Source: Bdellovibrionales bacterium CG10_big_fil_rev_8_21_14_0_10_45_34
Lineage (GTDB): Bacteria > Bdellovibrionota > Bdellovibrionia > Bdellovibrionales > 1-14-0-10-45-34
Length of the DNA stretch: 64,000 bases
Reading direction: 5' to 3'
Assembly (NCBI GenBank): GCA_002778785.1
Contig: PEZS01000011.1
Coordinates: 186,001-250,000, forward strand
Positions 51,385 to 59,737 of this stretch are shown here, piece after piece. Position numbers and translations under genes: made by a program. The notes beneath the pieces were generated by a model. The model was not told where the DNA came from and did not search any database. It was given only the letters and a program-made list of their open reading frames with translations. Position 1 is the stretch's first letter; every line of letters begins with the position of its first letter.

Positions 51385-51833
51385 AACACACAGTCCTCAT
51401 TAAAAACTTGGGTTATCTTTACGATGTAGTCTGCCTTCTCCTTTTCTACGAAACGCAAATCGAACATCAATTGAGCGTTTCCTTCAAAAAAAACGAAAAG
51501 ATTCGTATGAAAACTTTTATCCAATCCTTGAGCAAAATGCCCTTTAGTAGTGGATCTCAGAGATTCGATTTCTCTCATTTTTATATCTGGAATGATTGCT
51601 AAACTTCGCTTCGACACTTTGTTTGTACTAATTTTAAAATGAATTTTGTCGGCGTAGAGAGTCAGTTTTGGTGTCTGATCAAATACCAACTGCGTCGTCA
51701 TACCCAGCGCCAAGTTTACTTTAATTGGCTTACATGACGTCTCCGATACGATACGCATTCTATCCAAAGACCAGACACTTTGGGCAACCGTAAGGGCGAG
51801 TAGTAATTTTATTGCTTGCTTGAACATCAGCAT
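51381..51833 (-). CDS. TraK/VirB9-like periplasmic protein (short)
   Basis: 150 residues with a signal peptide (AIKLLLALTVAQSVWS). The mature N-terminal part (ETSCKPIKVNLALGMTTQLVFDQTPKLTLYADKIHFKISTN) recalls the beta-domain of VirB9/TraK proteins, which line the outer-membrane pore. It is much shorter than VirB9 (about 290) and lacks the C-terminal pore-forming domain. The identification rests on that segment and on its position between VirB6-like and VirB10-like genes, with overlaps of 4-7 nt. Confidence 0.58.
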   Translation of the reverse strand: MLMFKQAIKLLLALTVAQSVWSLDRMRIVSETSCKPIKVNLALGMTTQLVFDQTPKLTLYADKIHFKISTNKVSKRSLAIIPDIKMREIESLRSTTKGHFAQGLDKSFHTNLFVFFEGNAQLMFDLRFVEKEKADYIVKITQVFNEDCVL

Positions 51834-52978
51834 TCCCTTCTCAAAATTTCACTCTTAGCCCTTCGAGAAAGAGCTACGAGCCCGTCTTTCTTGTTCGAAG
51901 ACCTGTTAGTGACGCTACGCCACCCACTTCTCACCGATCGATCGGCAGATAGGCTCTCGCTTTCAATGGTGTCATGCTCCTCTGTGCCATGACTTGCCTC
52001 TTTCGCCCGCACAGATTGCTTACGCATTCTTCTTTCTGCTTCTGCTTTTTTATCGTGAAGGTCTTCTACTTGATGGGTCAGCTCGTGAGTTCTTTTGAAC
52101 TCTCGACCCGAAAGAAAATCATGCTTTATGATTTGAAATCTCTGACCAATGCTAGCGCGTGTCACTCCCGCCGCCCATAACCCTCCTCCGGCAACCTTGC
52201 CGAGCGCTGTGAGACCTAAAAATGCCATGCCCCAACCTGCCTCAGATGGAAATATACTGCTACCCAAGTGATTGCCGAATTTCCTGGTTATTGGCGGCAC
52301 GAAGAGCATTGAAATTCCTAGGACTAAAGACAAAAAATAATAATTTGAATCGGGGTGGTTCGGAAAGGGCTCTCCACTCACAATCGCTGGAAGAATAAAG
52401 GCCACTAATACAATAATTGTCGTCTGCCAGAGAAAAAGTATAACAAGCTCTCGAGTGACCTCAAATAGCGCCTCTACTTCGTTGAAGAGTATGCCCTTCG
52501 TGAGGACAAATGGTCCTAGAACCGCAAGTAGGAAAAACTGAACCATAAAGAATGCGTAGAGTACCCAGTAGGCTAAGTTTGGTATGAATCTCGCCACCGT
52601 CTCGGCAGACCATCCAAATATTCTTGATGGACTATCAAGACTTGGAAATCCGAAACCCCTCCAGGAAATTCCAAAAACATCTACAACAAGATATGTGTTG
52701 AACGTATCTATGAGGTTTTTCAAGGAAAGTACAAACACTGGCCAAAAGATGATTGCGATGACAATGACCGCAAAATTCCAAACTTTTTCTTCCATTCTTG
52801 CGTCTTCAAACCTTCTCAGAGCAAGTATTCCGATCGAAGCAATAAGAGTGAGGGTTATTAACAGGGAGGCCGGTTCCGAAAATTGAACAACAACCCTTTC
52901 AAACCAACCCGGTGGAAGCGAAAAAGCGGTTGCACGAACCGGAAACACATTGACCTGAGGGTATCCAAAATCATTCAC
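51827..52978 (-). CDS. VirB6/TrbL-like polytopic membrane protein
   Basis: 383 residues. The first 280 contain about six membrane helices (LLITLTLIASIGILAL, WNFAVIVIAIIFWPVFVLSL, YWVLYAFFMVQFFLLAVLGPFVL, LVILFLWQTTIIVLVAFILP, YYFLSLVLGISMLFVPP and the GLTALGKVAGG segment), then a charged cytoplasmic tail of about 100 residues with a coiled coil. This matches the VirB6/TrbL inner-membrane channel subunit. The ATG overlaps the stop of the VirB5-like gene as ATGA. Confidence 0.75.
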   Translation of the reverse strand: MNDFGYPQVNVFPVRATAFSLPPGWFERVVVQFSEPASLLITLTLIASIGILALRRFEDARMEEKVWNFAVIVIAIIFWPVFVLSLKNLIDTFNTYLVVDVFGISWRGFGFPSLDSPSRIFGWSAETVARFIPNLAYWVLYAFFMVQFFLLAVLGPFVLTKGILFNEVEALFEVTRELVILFLWQTTIIVLVAFILPAIVSGEPFPNHPDSNYYFLSLVLGISMLFVPPITRKFGNHLGSSIFPSEAGWGMAFLGLTALGKVAGGGLWAAGVTRASIGQRFQIIKHDFLSGREFKRTHELTHQVEDLHDKKAEAERRMRKQSVRAKEASHGTEEHDTIESESLSADRSVRSGWRSVTNRSSNKKDGLVALSRRAKSEILRREC

Positions 52979-53676
52979 TTTTCTCGCCTCTCCTTCTGCA
53001 GTTCATTTTGCCGAGAGGCCCCCTCAAAAATGGCCGATCCGCCTGACCGAGCGCTTTGAGTTCTGAGAAGCCTTAGCTCTTCTCGAATAGCTTGCATCGT
53101 CGCGAGCATCTGAATGAGTTGACTTGATACTCGAACATTTGCTCGCCAGTTTCCTATTTGTGACTCTGCAATTACTTTGGGTACGAAGCCCGGTTCCGCC
53201 GAATTCAGTGCCTGCTCAAGCATTTTCTGCCTTGCAAGATCGTCCTGATTGGCTAGTACTCCGCTTTTCTGAAAGTTTATAAAGTCACCAGTTTTCATCT
53301 GTGCCTCGTCATCTCTTCCACGAGGATCCGCATCAATTACCTCTTTAAGTTGTTTGGCTTCAGTGAAGGTATTCTTGAAGCTATTGTTGGATTGAACCTC
53401 CAACATCGCCTTTTCATAGAGGGCGGTGCCTTGAACTTTCTCTAAAGACCTATCGACTCCGCTAGATAAGCGACCCAGTGATCGGTCGATACCATCCAAC
53501 TGACTACTTGATAACTTTGAAGTTTCTAGCGACTGCTTCAGGAGTTCAATTTGTTCCCTTGTTTGGAGCACTAGTTGCCTCAGTTGCATTGAATCTGCAG
53601 ATAATAGATTTGAAGATGCACGATTCGAAACAAAGCACAAACCCAACACAAAAAGAGCCACCTTAAGTTGATTCAT
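52975..53676 (-). CDS. VirB5/TrbJ-like secreted helical protein
   Basis: 233 residues with a signal peptide (KVALFVLGLCFVSNRAS) and long amphipathic helices (LRQLVLQTREQIELLKQSLE, AKQLKEVIDAD, MLATMQAIREELRLL). VirB5/TrbJ proteins are helical bundles at the pilus tip. Its place between VirB4 and VirB6 supports this. Overlap of 4 nt with both neighbours. Confidence 0.68.
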   Translation of the reverse strand: MNQLKVALFVLGLCFVSNRASSNLLSADSMQLRQLVLQTREQIELLKQSLETSKLSSSQLDGIDRSLGRLSSGVDRSLEKVQGTALYEKAMLEVQSNNSFKNTFTEAKQLKEVIDADPRGRDDEAQMKTGDFINFQKSGVLANQDDLARQKMLEQALNSAEPGFVPKVIAESQIGNWRANVRVSSQLIQMLATMQAIREELRLLRTQSARSGGSAIFEGASRQNELQKERREK

Positions 53677-55976
53677 CTCACTTCGCTCCTTTGCTCTTTT
53701 GAAAACTGCAGCAACTTTCTTTGAAAGCTTCCGCTATTTTTACTAAGGGCACTCTCAAGATAAGAAATATCTTCAGGGGAAGTGGTCGAAAGCCAATATT
53801 CCAGTTTGTTTGGTTCATATCGCAAAATCGTTCTATCATGATCTCGCATAAGGTAGATTTCTGAAAAAGACCCTTTTTCTCTTTGAAGTGAATCAATTGC
53901 CATTTGGTCAACTTCAGTAAGAGACAAGATTTGTGAGTAGTTCCTTGGGTCACCCCTTTGTTGAAGGATCGCCTTAGAATGAGTGTTTTGTAGAATGCTA
54001 GAGCCTGCGAGGTTAGAGGTAACCTTTTCTAGATCTTGAACGATGATGATCACTCCGCTGTAGTACTTTCGTAGCGTTGAAACAAGTTCATCAACAAACA
54101 TGGATTGAGTTTTCAGTAGCGAGAAAGCAACTTCATCGAGTACTAACCATGAAAATCTTTGCCTTTTAGTATCTCGGACCCTGGCCCAAACCGTCGCGCA
54201 CACGATGAGCTGGACGACTCTTGCAAGGTCCTCAAACTCAGTAAGTCCCTTAAGATCAAATGTCATAATGTCTTGATCGAGGGGGATGCTAGCATCGGTA
54301 TCTAGGAACTGTGCAAAGAAACTTCCTTTACCCCATGGCTCGAGCAGCATGGCCAACTTCTTCTCTTCTTCGCTTCGAGGACCTGATAACTCGTCAATGA
54401 GGTAGCTGATTGGTCTACGCGGCAACTCCTTCATTTCAAACAGGTCCGTTAGTTTTTCCCACAACAAATGCCGAATCTCTACAGATGACGACTTTCCGTC
54501 GAATCTAATCATCTCCAAGAAAATCTGAAAAATGTGCTGACGCCTTATGGTCTCTTCTTTGGAGTTATCAGATTTAGCCAAGAAGAATGGCCCCATTTGA
54601 AAGCCTGTATCTATATCAAAGCCCATAACCTTTCCGCCCAAGAACTTTGTTAACTTGTTATAGGACCCTCCAATATCGACGATAAAAATATTCGGATTCA
54701 AACTCATGCTTTGAGCAATGAGTGAATTGACAAAGAAACTCTTTCCAGCTCCGCTGGTTCCGCTAACTAGCCAGTTGTAATTTGCGACGGCTGGATCGAT
54801 GGGATCAATTGAGTATATGCTACCGCTTCTGGTGTGAAAGGTTACAACCGGCCTCGCATCTCCTTTAGACGGTCTGAAGAAGGGCAAAAAATGTATCGCG
54901 TTAGAACTTAAGACTGTATGCAGTTTTTGGTTTTTTCCTCTGAAAGTAGGGATGCACTCCAAATAAGAATCGAATGTACCGATTGCACTCTCTTCGAATT
55001 CACAAAAATTCATTTTGGCGGCAGCTTGCACGATATGCCCGAGAGCTCGACTCTGAAAGACGCCCAAAGACTCCGGCATTCTTAAGCCGACATTTGCCTG
55101 GATGGCTACGATGTTCTCAGAGTTCTCTGCTAAAATTCTGAGTATTTCATCGATTTGGCGAATCTGACTTTCGATCTTTTGAAGATCTTTGTTCCCTCTT
55201 TTTGACGCCAGCAAATTTCTCTTCTTTTCAAGACTCTTACTGACCGGCTGTGTTTGTTTAATCTTTAACCTTATTGATAAATCTATGGGATATGGCAGCG
55301 ACGTAATCGCCTCTATCATACCCAAATGAGTTTCCGCTTCTGGCAGCTTAGTGAGTTCTACCGAGCGAAAGACGTCTCCATCTATTTTGAGATGGCCGGG
55401 GCGGATTTCGATGTGGGGCCACTCATTCTGAAGATCTTCGGACTTTTGCAGCGACTGAGCGCTCGAGTTAATCTCTTTTAGAACTTCCTCTTTACCAAGA
55501 ACTCTGGCGTTAAGACCCATGGCCCTAAGGGCCGACAACATCAGAAGCCGTTTTTCATTGCCCCCTTGCCGGCCCGAATTACCCGGACTCCAGTAACAAA
55601 CAATTATCTTCTGAGAGGAGACTTGAGGCAAATCTTCACTCATCTCACTTAGCTCACTCGCTAGCTTTGAAAGCAAAAGCTGGCGTCCGTATTTGTTCTC
55701 CGACAAGAGAGAGTTTTCTAGCTGAGACTCCACCCAATCAGAAAAATGCACTCTCTTTCTGTAGATTATTTGAATCTCTTCGCCAGCTTCAAAATGAAAA
55801 GCTGTTCTCCAAAGGTTGTGAAGCTGATTTATCTTTTGATCAGTGAAAAATGACGTATCTATACCGTCTACGGAGTATAGCCATCCGCTACATTTTTTTG
55901 CCCCAAGTGTTCCGTCTTCTGCTACTTCATTAACGGGCCAAAAATCTTTCAATGAAAAGGCCTTAGGCTCGAGCAT
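53673..55976 (-). CDS. VirB4/TraC-family T4SS ATPase
   Basis: 767 residues. Hallmarks: Walker A SGTSGAGKSFFVNSL at about 403-418 and Walker B FSWLVLDEVAF near 610; MGFDIDTGFQMGPF lies between. The N-terminal half is the VirB4-type membrane-associated domain (FHTRSGSIYSIDP, NYNWLVSGT just before Walker A). VirB4 powers assembly of pili or translocation. It overlaps the VirB3-like gene by 14 nt and the VirB5-like gene by 4. It is the strongest marker of the operon. Confidence 0.93.
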   Translation of the reverse strand: MLEPKAFSLKDFWPVNEVAEDGTLGAKKCSGWLYSVDGIDTSFFTDQKINQLHNLWRTAFHFEAGEEIQIIYRKRVHFSDWVESQLENSLLSENKYGRQLLLSKLASELSEMSEDLPQVSSQKIIVCYWSPGNSGRQGGNEKRLLMLSALRAMGLNARVLGKEEVLKEINSSAQSLQKSEDLQNEWPHIEIRPGHLKIDGDVFRSVELTKLPEAETHLGMIEAITSLPYPIDLSIRLKIKQTQPVSKSLEKKRNLLASKRGNKDLQKIESQIRQIDEILRILAENSENIVAIQANVGLRMPESLGVFQSRALGHIVQAAAKMNFCEFEESAIGTFDSYLECIPTFRGKNQKLHTVLSSNAIHFLPFFRPSKGDARPVVTFHTRSGSIYSIDPIDPAVANYNWLVSGTSGAGKSFFVNSLIAQSMSLNPNIFIVDIGGSYNKLTKFLGGKVMGFDIDTGFQMGPFFLAKSDNSKEETIRRQHIFQIFLEMIRFDGKSSSVEIRHLLWEKLTDLFEMKELPRRPISYLIDELSGPRSEEEKKLAMLLEPWGKGSFFAQFLDTDASIPLDQDIMTFDLKGLTEFEDLARVVQLIVCATVWARVRDTKRQRFSWLVLDEVAFSLLKTQSMFVDELVSTLRKYYSGVIIIVQDLEKVTSNLAGSSILQNTHSKAILQQRGDPRNYSQILSLTEVDQMAIDSLQREKGSFSEIYLMRDHDRTILRYEPNKLEYWLSTTSPEDISYLESALSKNSGSFQRKLLQFSKEQRSEVR

Positions 55977-56256
55977 CTGTACTCCCTTCAGAAATCAAAT
56001 GGCAAGCCAACCTTTTTGGTAAACTGAGGAATCTCAGTAGCCTGAGAAAAAGCAATCCGCCCAATGAGGCTCGGACTAACACTGCAAATAGTCCCACTAA
56101 AGCCGCAAGCAGAAATGCCCATGCACGCGGGATATGAAGGAACTGCGCCAGCTCACCACCAAAAACGACAAGAACACAAAGAACTACGAGCTCGCGAACG
56201 CTCACGCCAAATATGTAAAAGTTTGAATCGAGATTTCGGTAAACAGGGGTACTCAT
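55963..56256 (-). CDS. VirB3-like small membrane protein
   Basis: About 97 residues from the ATG at 56256 (MSTPVYRNLDSNFYIFGV). Family members begin much the same way, so this start is preferred to an ATG at 56337 that would add 27 residues. Two membrane segments (LVVLCVLVVFGGELAQFL and AWAFLLAALVGLFAVLVRASLGG) are close together, as in VirB3/TraL/TrbD. The order VirB2-VirB3-VirB4 is the canonical one. Confidence 0.78.
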   Translation of the reverse strand: MSTPVYRNLDSNFYIFGVSVRELVVLCVLVVFGGELAQFLHIPRAWAFLLAALVGLFAVLVRASLGGLLFLRLLRFLSLPKRLACHLISEGSTDARA

Positions 56257-56333
56257 GCTAGGCCTTCTTTCATTCTTACGAAAGAGACGCCAACCACTTA
56301 AAAGGAGCCAAGAGATCTTTTCTTGGCTGATGA

Positions 56334-56630
56334 TCACATAAAATAATCTATGATCATCTGGGCTGCATTAACCACTACTAATCCGATGACCCCATAAACC
56401 AGACGAGTAAGACCCGATGATTCGCCTTTAGCGATCAAAAGGCCAGCCCAAGCAATAAATCCAATGATTACAACGTTCATTAATCTTACCAAATCTGCGA
56501 TCAACTCACCGATTCGACCTTCTAGCCCGCTCTGCGCAATCAAAAGTTGCGGCAAAAACGCCACCACTATCAAAGGCAAAACAAACGAACGCAATTTCAA
56601 GGGTTTATGTTTATGTCGACTGTCTCTCAT
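56334..56630 (-). CDS. VirB2/TrbC-type pilin
   Basis: 98 residues: a signal peptide (LKLRSFVLPLIVVAFLPQLLIAQS), then two membrane helices (LMNVVIIGFIAWAGLLIAKG and LVYGVIGLVVVNAAQMIIDYF), the standard VirB2 pilin form. It is the first gene of the operon. A possible promoter TTGACT (56664-56659) and TAAAAA (56642-56637) on the minus strand stands right before the ATG. Confidence 0.82.
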   Translation of the reverse strand: MRDSRHKHKPLKLRSFVLPLIVVAFLPQLLIAQSGLEGRIGELIADLVRLMNVVIIGFIAWAGLLIAKGESSGLTRLVYGVIGLVVVNAAQMIIDYFM

Positions 56631-56948
56631 TAGTGTTTTTTAAACCCCAGAATATTTAAGTCAAAGAGACAACGAATTTGAGTGAAAGCAGGTCATTCCT
56701 ACAATTCTCGAGAGAGTGAAACAAATACATCGCCATTTTTAAATTCATATAAGTCAAACTTGCGGGGCTTTATTGGATGCTATGTTGCCATTTTAAAAGT
56801 GAAGTCTTTACAAGCCTTTGCGGCAAGATCCTACAGGAAAGAACTTATAAACTGCCAGAAAAGCGCACGAAATTAACGAAGAACATCCATTAAGAAGAAC
56901 GTCAGCTAAGTTGAAACAGTTAAAGCAGCTAACCCTTAAAAGACTAAC
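56631..56948. other. Intergenic region upstream of the VirB-like operon
   Basis: About 318 bases, AT-rich in parts, between divIVA's stop and virB2's start, both minus-strand. Apart from the possible virB2 promoter I see no gene or terminator. Confidence 0.45.
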
Positions 56949-57425
56949 TTATAAAATTTCTTCGGAAACCTGAGGTAAAAACTTGTTTTGTTGCTCTAAC
57001 AAGTCAAGGTGAGCGCCTACCAGTGCCTTTAGATTCACCTCGAAGTTTGTTTTTGTTCTGTTGAGATCTGAAATCTCTCTATAGACTCTCTTAAGAGAAT
57101 CACGAGCTTCTCGCACAATAACGTCGGATTTATGTTGAGCATCACTGAGAATTAATTTTGCTTCTTTCTCTGCTTCCTCTTTGATTTTCTCAGACATTCG
57201 TTGAGCAGTAGTGATGGTGTCTTTAAGAACTTTGTCTCTTTCGCGGTACTCCATAATGCTGAGCTCTTTTTCGCGAAGAGCCTCTTTGAGTGCATTGCGC
57301 TCTTGAATTACTGATTCAAGTTCGTCCGCTACCATCTTTAAAAAATCTTCCACTTGCTCGGGGCTTAGGCCCACCACTTTTCGATCAAATGTTTTGTGCA
57401 CGATCTCAATCGGAGTAATTTTCAC
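56949..57425 (-). CDS. divIVA: DivIVA-domain protein
   Basis: 158 residues. MKITPIEIVHKTFDRKVVGLSPEQVEDFLKMVADELESVI is the DivIVA N-terminal lipid-binding region, followed by a long coiled coil (NALKEALREKELSIMEY ... EEAEKEAKLILSDAQ). DivIVA targets curved membrane and poles. In a Bdellovibrio-like organism it shapes the cell during septation; there the gene also neighbours proC and yggS. It is on the same strand as proC-yggS-maf but 178 nt downstream. Confidence 0.9.
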   Translation of the reverse strand: MKITPIEIVHKTFDRKVVGLSPEQVEDFLKMVADELESVIQERNALKEALREKELSIMEYRERDKVLKDTITTAQRMSEKIKEEAEKEAKLILSDAQHKSDVIVREARDSLKRVYREISDLNRTKTNFEVNLKALVGAHLDLLEQQNKFLPQVSEEIL

Positions 57426-57546
57426 GCTCGCTGCCTCCCTGCCTTGCTTTCAGGTTAAAGTGCTTCGTCCGTTTTGTTCAAGCAAAGTTTGTCAATTCGG
57501 CCATAAGATTAAGAAAGCAGGATTCAGCCATAATTCTTTAGGTCCT

Positions 57547-57566
57547 ATCGTACTGTCTCGTACGAT
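57547..57566. repeat. Small hairpin between proC and divIVA
   Basis: ATCGTAC-TGTCTC-GTACGAT is a perfect 7-bp stem with a 6-nt loop, about 38 nt beyond the proC stop on the minus strand. There is no U-tract. It may be a weak terminator or an operator for divIVA. Confidence 0.4.
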
Positions 57567-57603
57567 CGCCCATCAGCGACTAAAAGCATTGCGATCTAGA
57601 TAA

Positions 57604-58428
57604 CTATTCTAACTTCCCAAGTTCGGTTGCTTTTAACATGGCCTTCTCAAAACCTATTCTCAAAATTCTTTCCATTTGATTTTCTCGAATAGACCAAAGG
57701 CCAGCTGCCGTCATGCCCTTCTTAGATGCGACCTGATTTTGTAGTTCTTCGAACGTCAAACTAGATTTCTTTGCTAGCTCCGCAGCTCCAGCTGTCGTTT
57801 CGATGATCATATCTCGTGCCTGCTCCGCCTCGAATCCATAGTCCTCCAGCCAATCTTGCATATAGCTCATTATCTCAAAAAGAAAGCCCACTCCACTCGA
57901 CGTTGCGACCGTAAGCGAGTTGAGCTCATCACCTTCTTGAACTTTTATGACTTTGCCCAAAGGACTAAGAAGATCTTCAACAAACTGCTCTTGGCCGAAA
58001 TCCACTCTGTCCACACAGTAGCCCACAACGCCAGTGCCAAAACGCACAGTCAAATTGGGAGCCAGCCGCACAATCGATTGCGCCGAAGGTATCAAATTGC
58101 GCAGGGTTTGCAGATTCACGCCAGCGAGCAAACTGAAAACTCGGTGATACGCCTCAAATGAAAGACCTATAGGTTCAATTGCCGCGACAAGATCCTGTGG
58201 CTTCATGCAAAGAAACACCACATCCACCTTGTCAATGAGCTCTTCGTTAGACCTACAAGGCTGAACTCCCAAGTCGGCCACGATCCGGTCTTGCTTGCCA
58301 GCAGATCTGTTAGAGACAAAAATTTTCTTTGGGTCCCACTTACCTACATCTATCAAACCATGAATAATAGATTGGGACATATTGCCCGTACCAATGAATC
58401 CAAATTTGAGTGCCCTCGTAAGATTCAT
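57604..58428 (-). CDS. proC: Pyrroline-5-carboxylate reductase
   Basis: About 274 residues from ATG 58428. The last step of proline synthesis, reducing pyrroline-5-carboxylate with NAD(P)H. The Rossmann start FGFIGTGNMSQSIIHGL and the C-terminal GMTAAGLWSIRENQM loop (family GGTTxAGL) are visible. GAGG lies 8 nt before this ATG; an ORF extension to 58560 has no homologous N-terminus and overlaps yggS heavily. yggS ends 10 nt upstream, so they form an operon. Confidence 0.92.
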   Translation of the reverse strand: MNLTRALKFGFIGTGNMSQSIIHGLIDVGKWDPKKIFVSNRSAGKQDRIVADLGVQPCRSNEELIDKVDVVFLCMKPQDLVAAIEPIGLSFEAYHRVFSLLAGVNLQTLRNLIPSAQSIVRLAPNLTVRFGTGVVGYCVDRVDFGQEQFVEDLLSPLGKVIKVQEGDELNSLTVATSSGVGFLFEIMSYMQDWLEDYGFEAEQARDMIIETTAGAAELAKKSSLTFEELQNQVASKKGMTAAGLWSIRENQMERILRIGFEKAMLKATELGKLE

Positions 58429-58438
58429 GCTCCGTACC

Positions 58439-59137
58439 TCATAATGATGACTTTCTCTCTCCGAGAATTTGAGCCCCAACCCTAACCATAGTCGCACCTT
58501 CTTCGATAGCAACTTGAAAGTCTTGACTTGTACCCATAGAAAGCTCGAATGCGCTTTCAAAGAATCCGCAGCTCACAATTTCGTCGCCTATTTCGCGCAA
58601 TCGGCGAAAAAAGGGTCTAGAGTTTTCAGGGTTATCAGAAAATGGCGGCATGGTCATAAGACCACTGAGTCGAACATTCCTGAAAGTTTTAAAACGGAGG
58701 AAAAGCGACTTAACCTCTTCCGGCGAGCATCCCGCTTTGGAAAGCTCTCCAGAAAGATTCACTTGAATAAGCACTCTTTGTACGACGTCTTTCTTAGAGG
58801 CCTGAGCATTGACTGCTTCTAACTCTTCAACTGTGCTTATCGAATGAATTAGATCAACTTCACCAACTATGTATTTGAGGTTTTTCTTTTGTATTCGTCC
58901 AATAAAGTGCCAGCTTATATCTGGGGGCAAACAAGACTTTTTCTCTCTTAGCTCTTGCGGGTAGTTTTCTGCGAAGACTCTTAAACCCAGATCGTAGGCC
59001 TGTTGAATTTTCTCGGCGGGTTGTAACTTGCTCACCGCGATTAAAATCGGCGTCTTGCTTCTCAGTGAATTTTCAGAGGCAAATCTCAGTTGATTCTCTA
59101 CCCATAGAATGCGCTCTTTAATTGAATTTCCATCCAT
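58439..59137 (-). CDS. yggS: YggS-family PLP homeostasis protein
   Basis: About 232 residues. An alanine-racemase-N fold protein that carries PLP and balances free PLP. The PLP-Lys motif LIAVSKLQP, then FAENYPQEL, WHFIGRIQKKN, LIHSISTVEEL, SGLMTMPPFS, ELSMGTSQDF and ATMVRVGAQILG are typical. The start may be ATG 59137 or a TTG at 59146 with AAGG ahead of it; both overlap the end of maf. Commonly next to proC, as here. Confidence 0.93.
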   Translation of the reverse strand: MDGNSIKERILWVENQLRFASENSLRSKTPILIAVSKLQPAEKIQQAYDLGLRVFAENYPQELREKKSCLPPDISWHFIGRIQKKNLKYIVGEVDLIHSISTVEELEAVNAQASKKDVVQRVLIQVNLSGELSKAGCSPEEVKSLFLRFKTFRNVRLSGLMTMPPFSDNPENSRPFFRRLREIGDEIVSCGFFESAFELSMGTSQDFQVAIEEGATMVRVGAQILGERKSSL

Positions 59138-59708
59138 TTTCGTCAAATACCTTTAAAATCTTGTAAACCGGGAGGCCCATCACATTGTCGACGGCACCTT
59201 CAACGCTCGAAATGAAGTTACCTCCAGCGTCCTGAATTCCGTAGGCGCCAGCCTTATCCATTGGACTTCCGGTCGCCACATAGGCTTCTATCTCGCACTT
59301 TGTAAGCGGACAAAACTTAACCTTCGAAGTATCACTCGACTCCACCCAACTGTTCGTCACAGAATCAAAAATGGCGAATCCTGTAACAACTCTGTGTACC
59401 CTGCCCGAAAGTCGAGCGAGGTAATCTATTGCTTCTTCTTTAGACTTTGGTTTACCCAAGATGCTCCCGTCCAATTCGACAACGGTATCGGCACCGACCA
59501 CGGTAGCTGCGCTGGCTTTCTGAGCTCGACTTGTAGCTAGCACTGCCTCGATCTTTTGCCTAGCCAGAGCTGTCACAGCTTTCTCAAGAGTCAGGTTTTT
59601 ATCAATAATTTCCGATACTTTAAGTGTGATTACAGAAAACTTGAGTCCAGCTTTTTTAAGTAACTCAAGTCGACGCGGAGACTGTGATGCCAAGATGAGG
59701 CTTCGCAT
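59118..59708 (-). CDS. maf: Maf-family nucleotide pyrophosphatase
   Basis: 196 residues. Landmarks ILASQSPRRLELLKKAGL, GADTVVELDGSILGKPKSKEEA and the C-terminal DKAGAYGIQDAGGNFI with GLPVYKI. Maf proteins hydrolyse dTTP, UTP or modified nucleotides, removing noncanonical nucleotides; some inhibit septum formation. It starts the minus-strand maf-yggS-proC operon and overlaps yggS by about 20 nt. It is divergent from tadC, 29 nt away. Confidence 0.93.
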   Translation of the reverse strand: MRSLILASQSPRRLELLKKAGLKFSVITLKVSEIIDKNLTLEKAVTALARQKIEAVLATSRAQKASAATVVGADTVVELDGSILGKPKSKEEAIDYLARLSGRVHRVVTGFAIFDSVTNSWVESSDTSKVKFCPLTKCEIEAYVATGSPMDKAGAYGIQDAGGNFISSVEGAVDNVMGLPVYKILKVFDENGWKFN

Positions 59709-59737
59709 AATTCGATGAAACCACGGAAAGGACCGAA

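Noticed and set aside
48770-56630. Integrative conjugative element
   Set aside because: No relaxase, coupling protein, integrase or plasmid functions lie next to the VirB-like genes.
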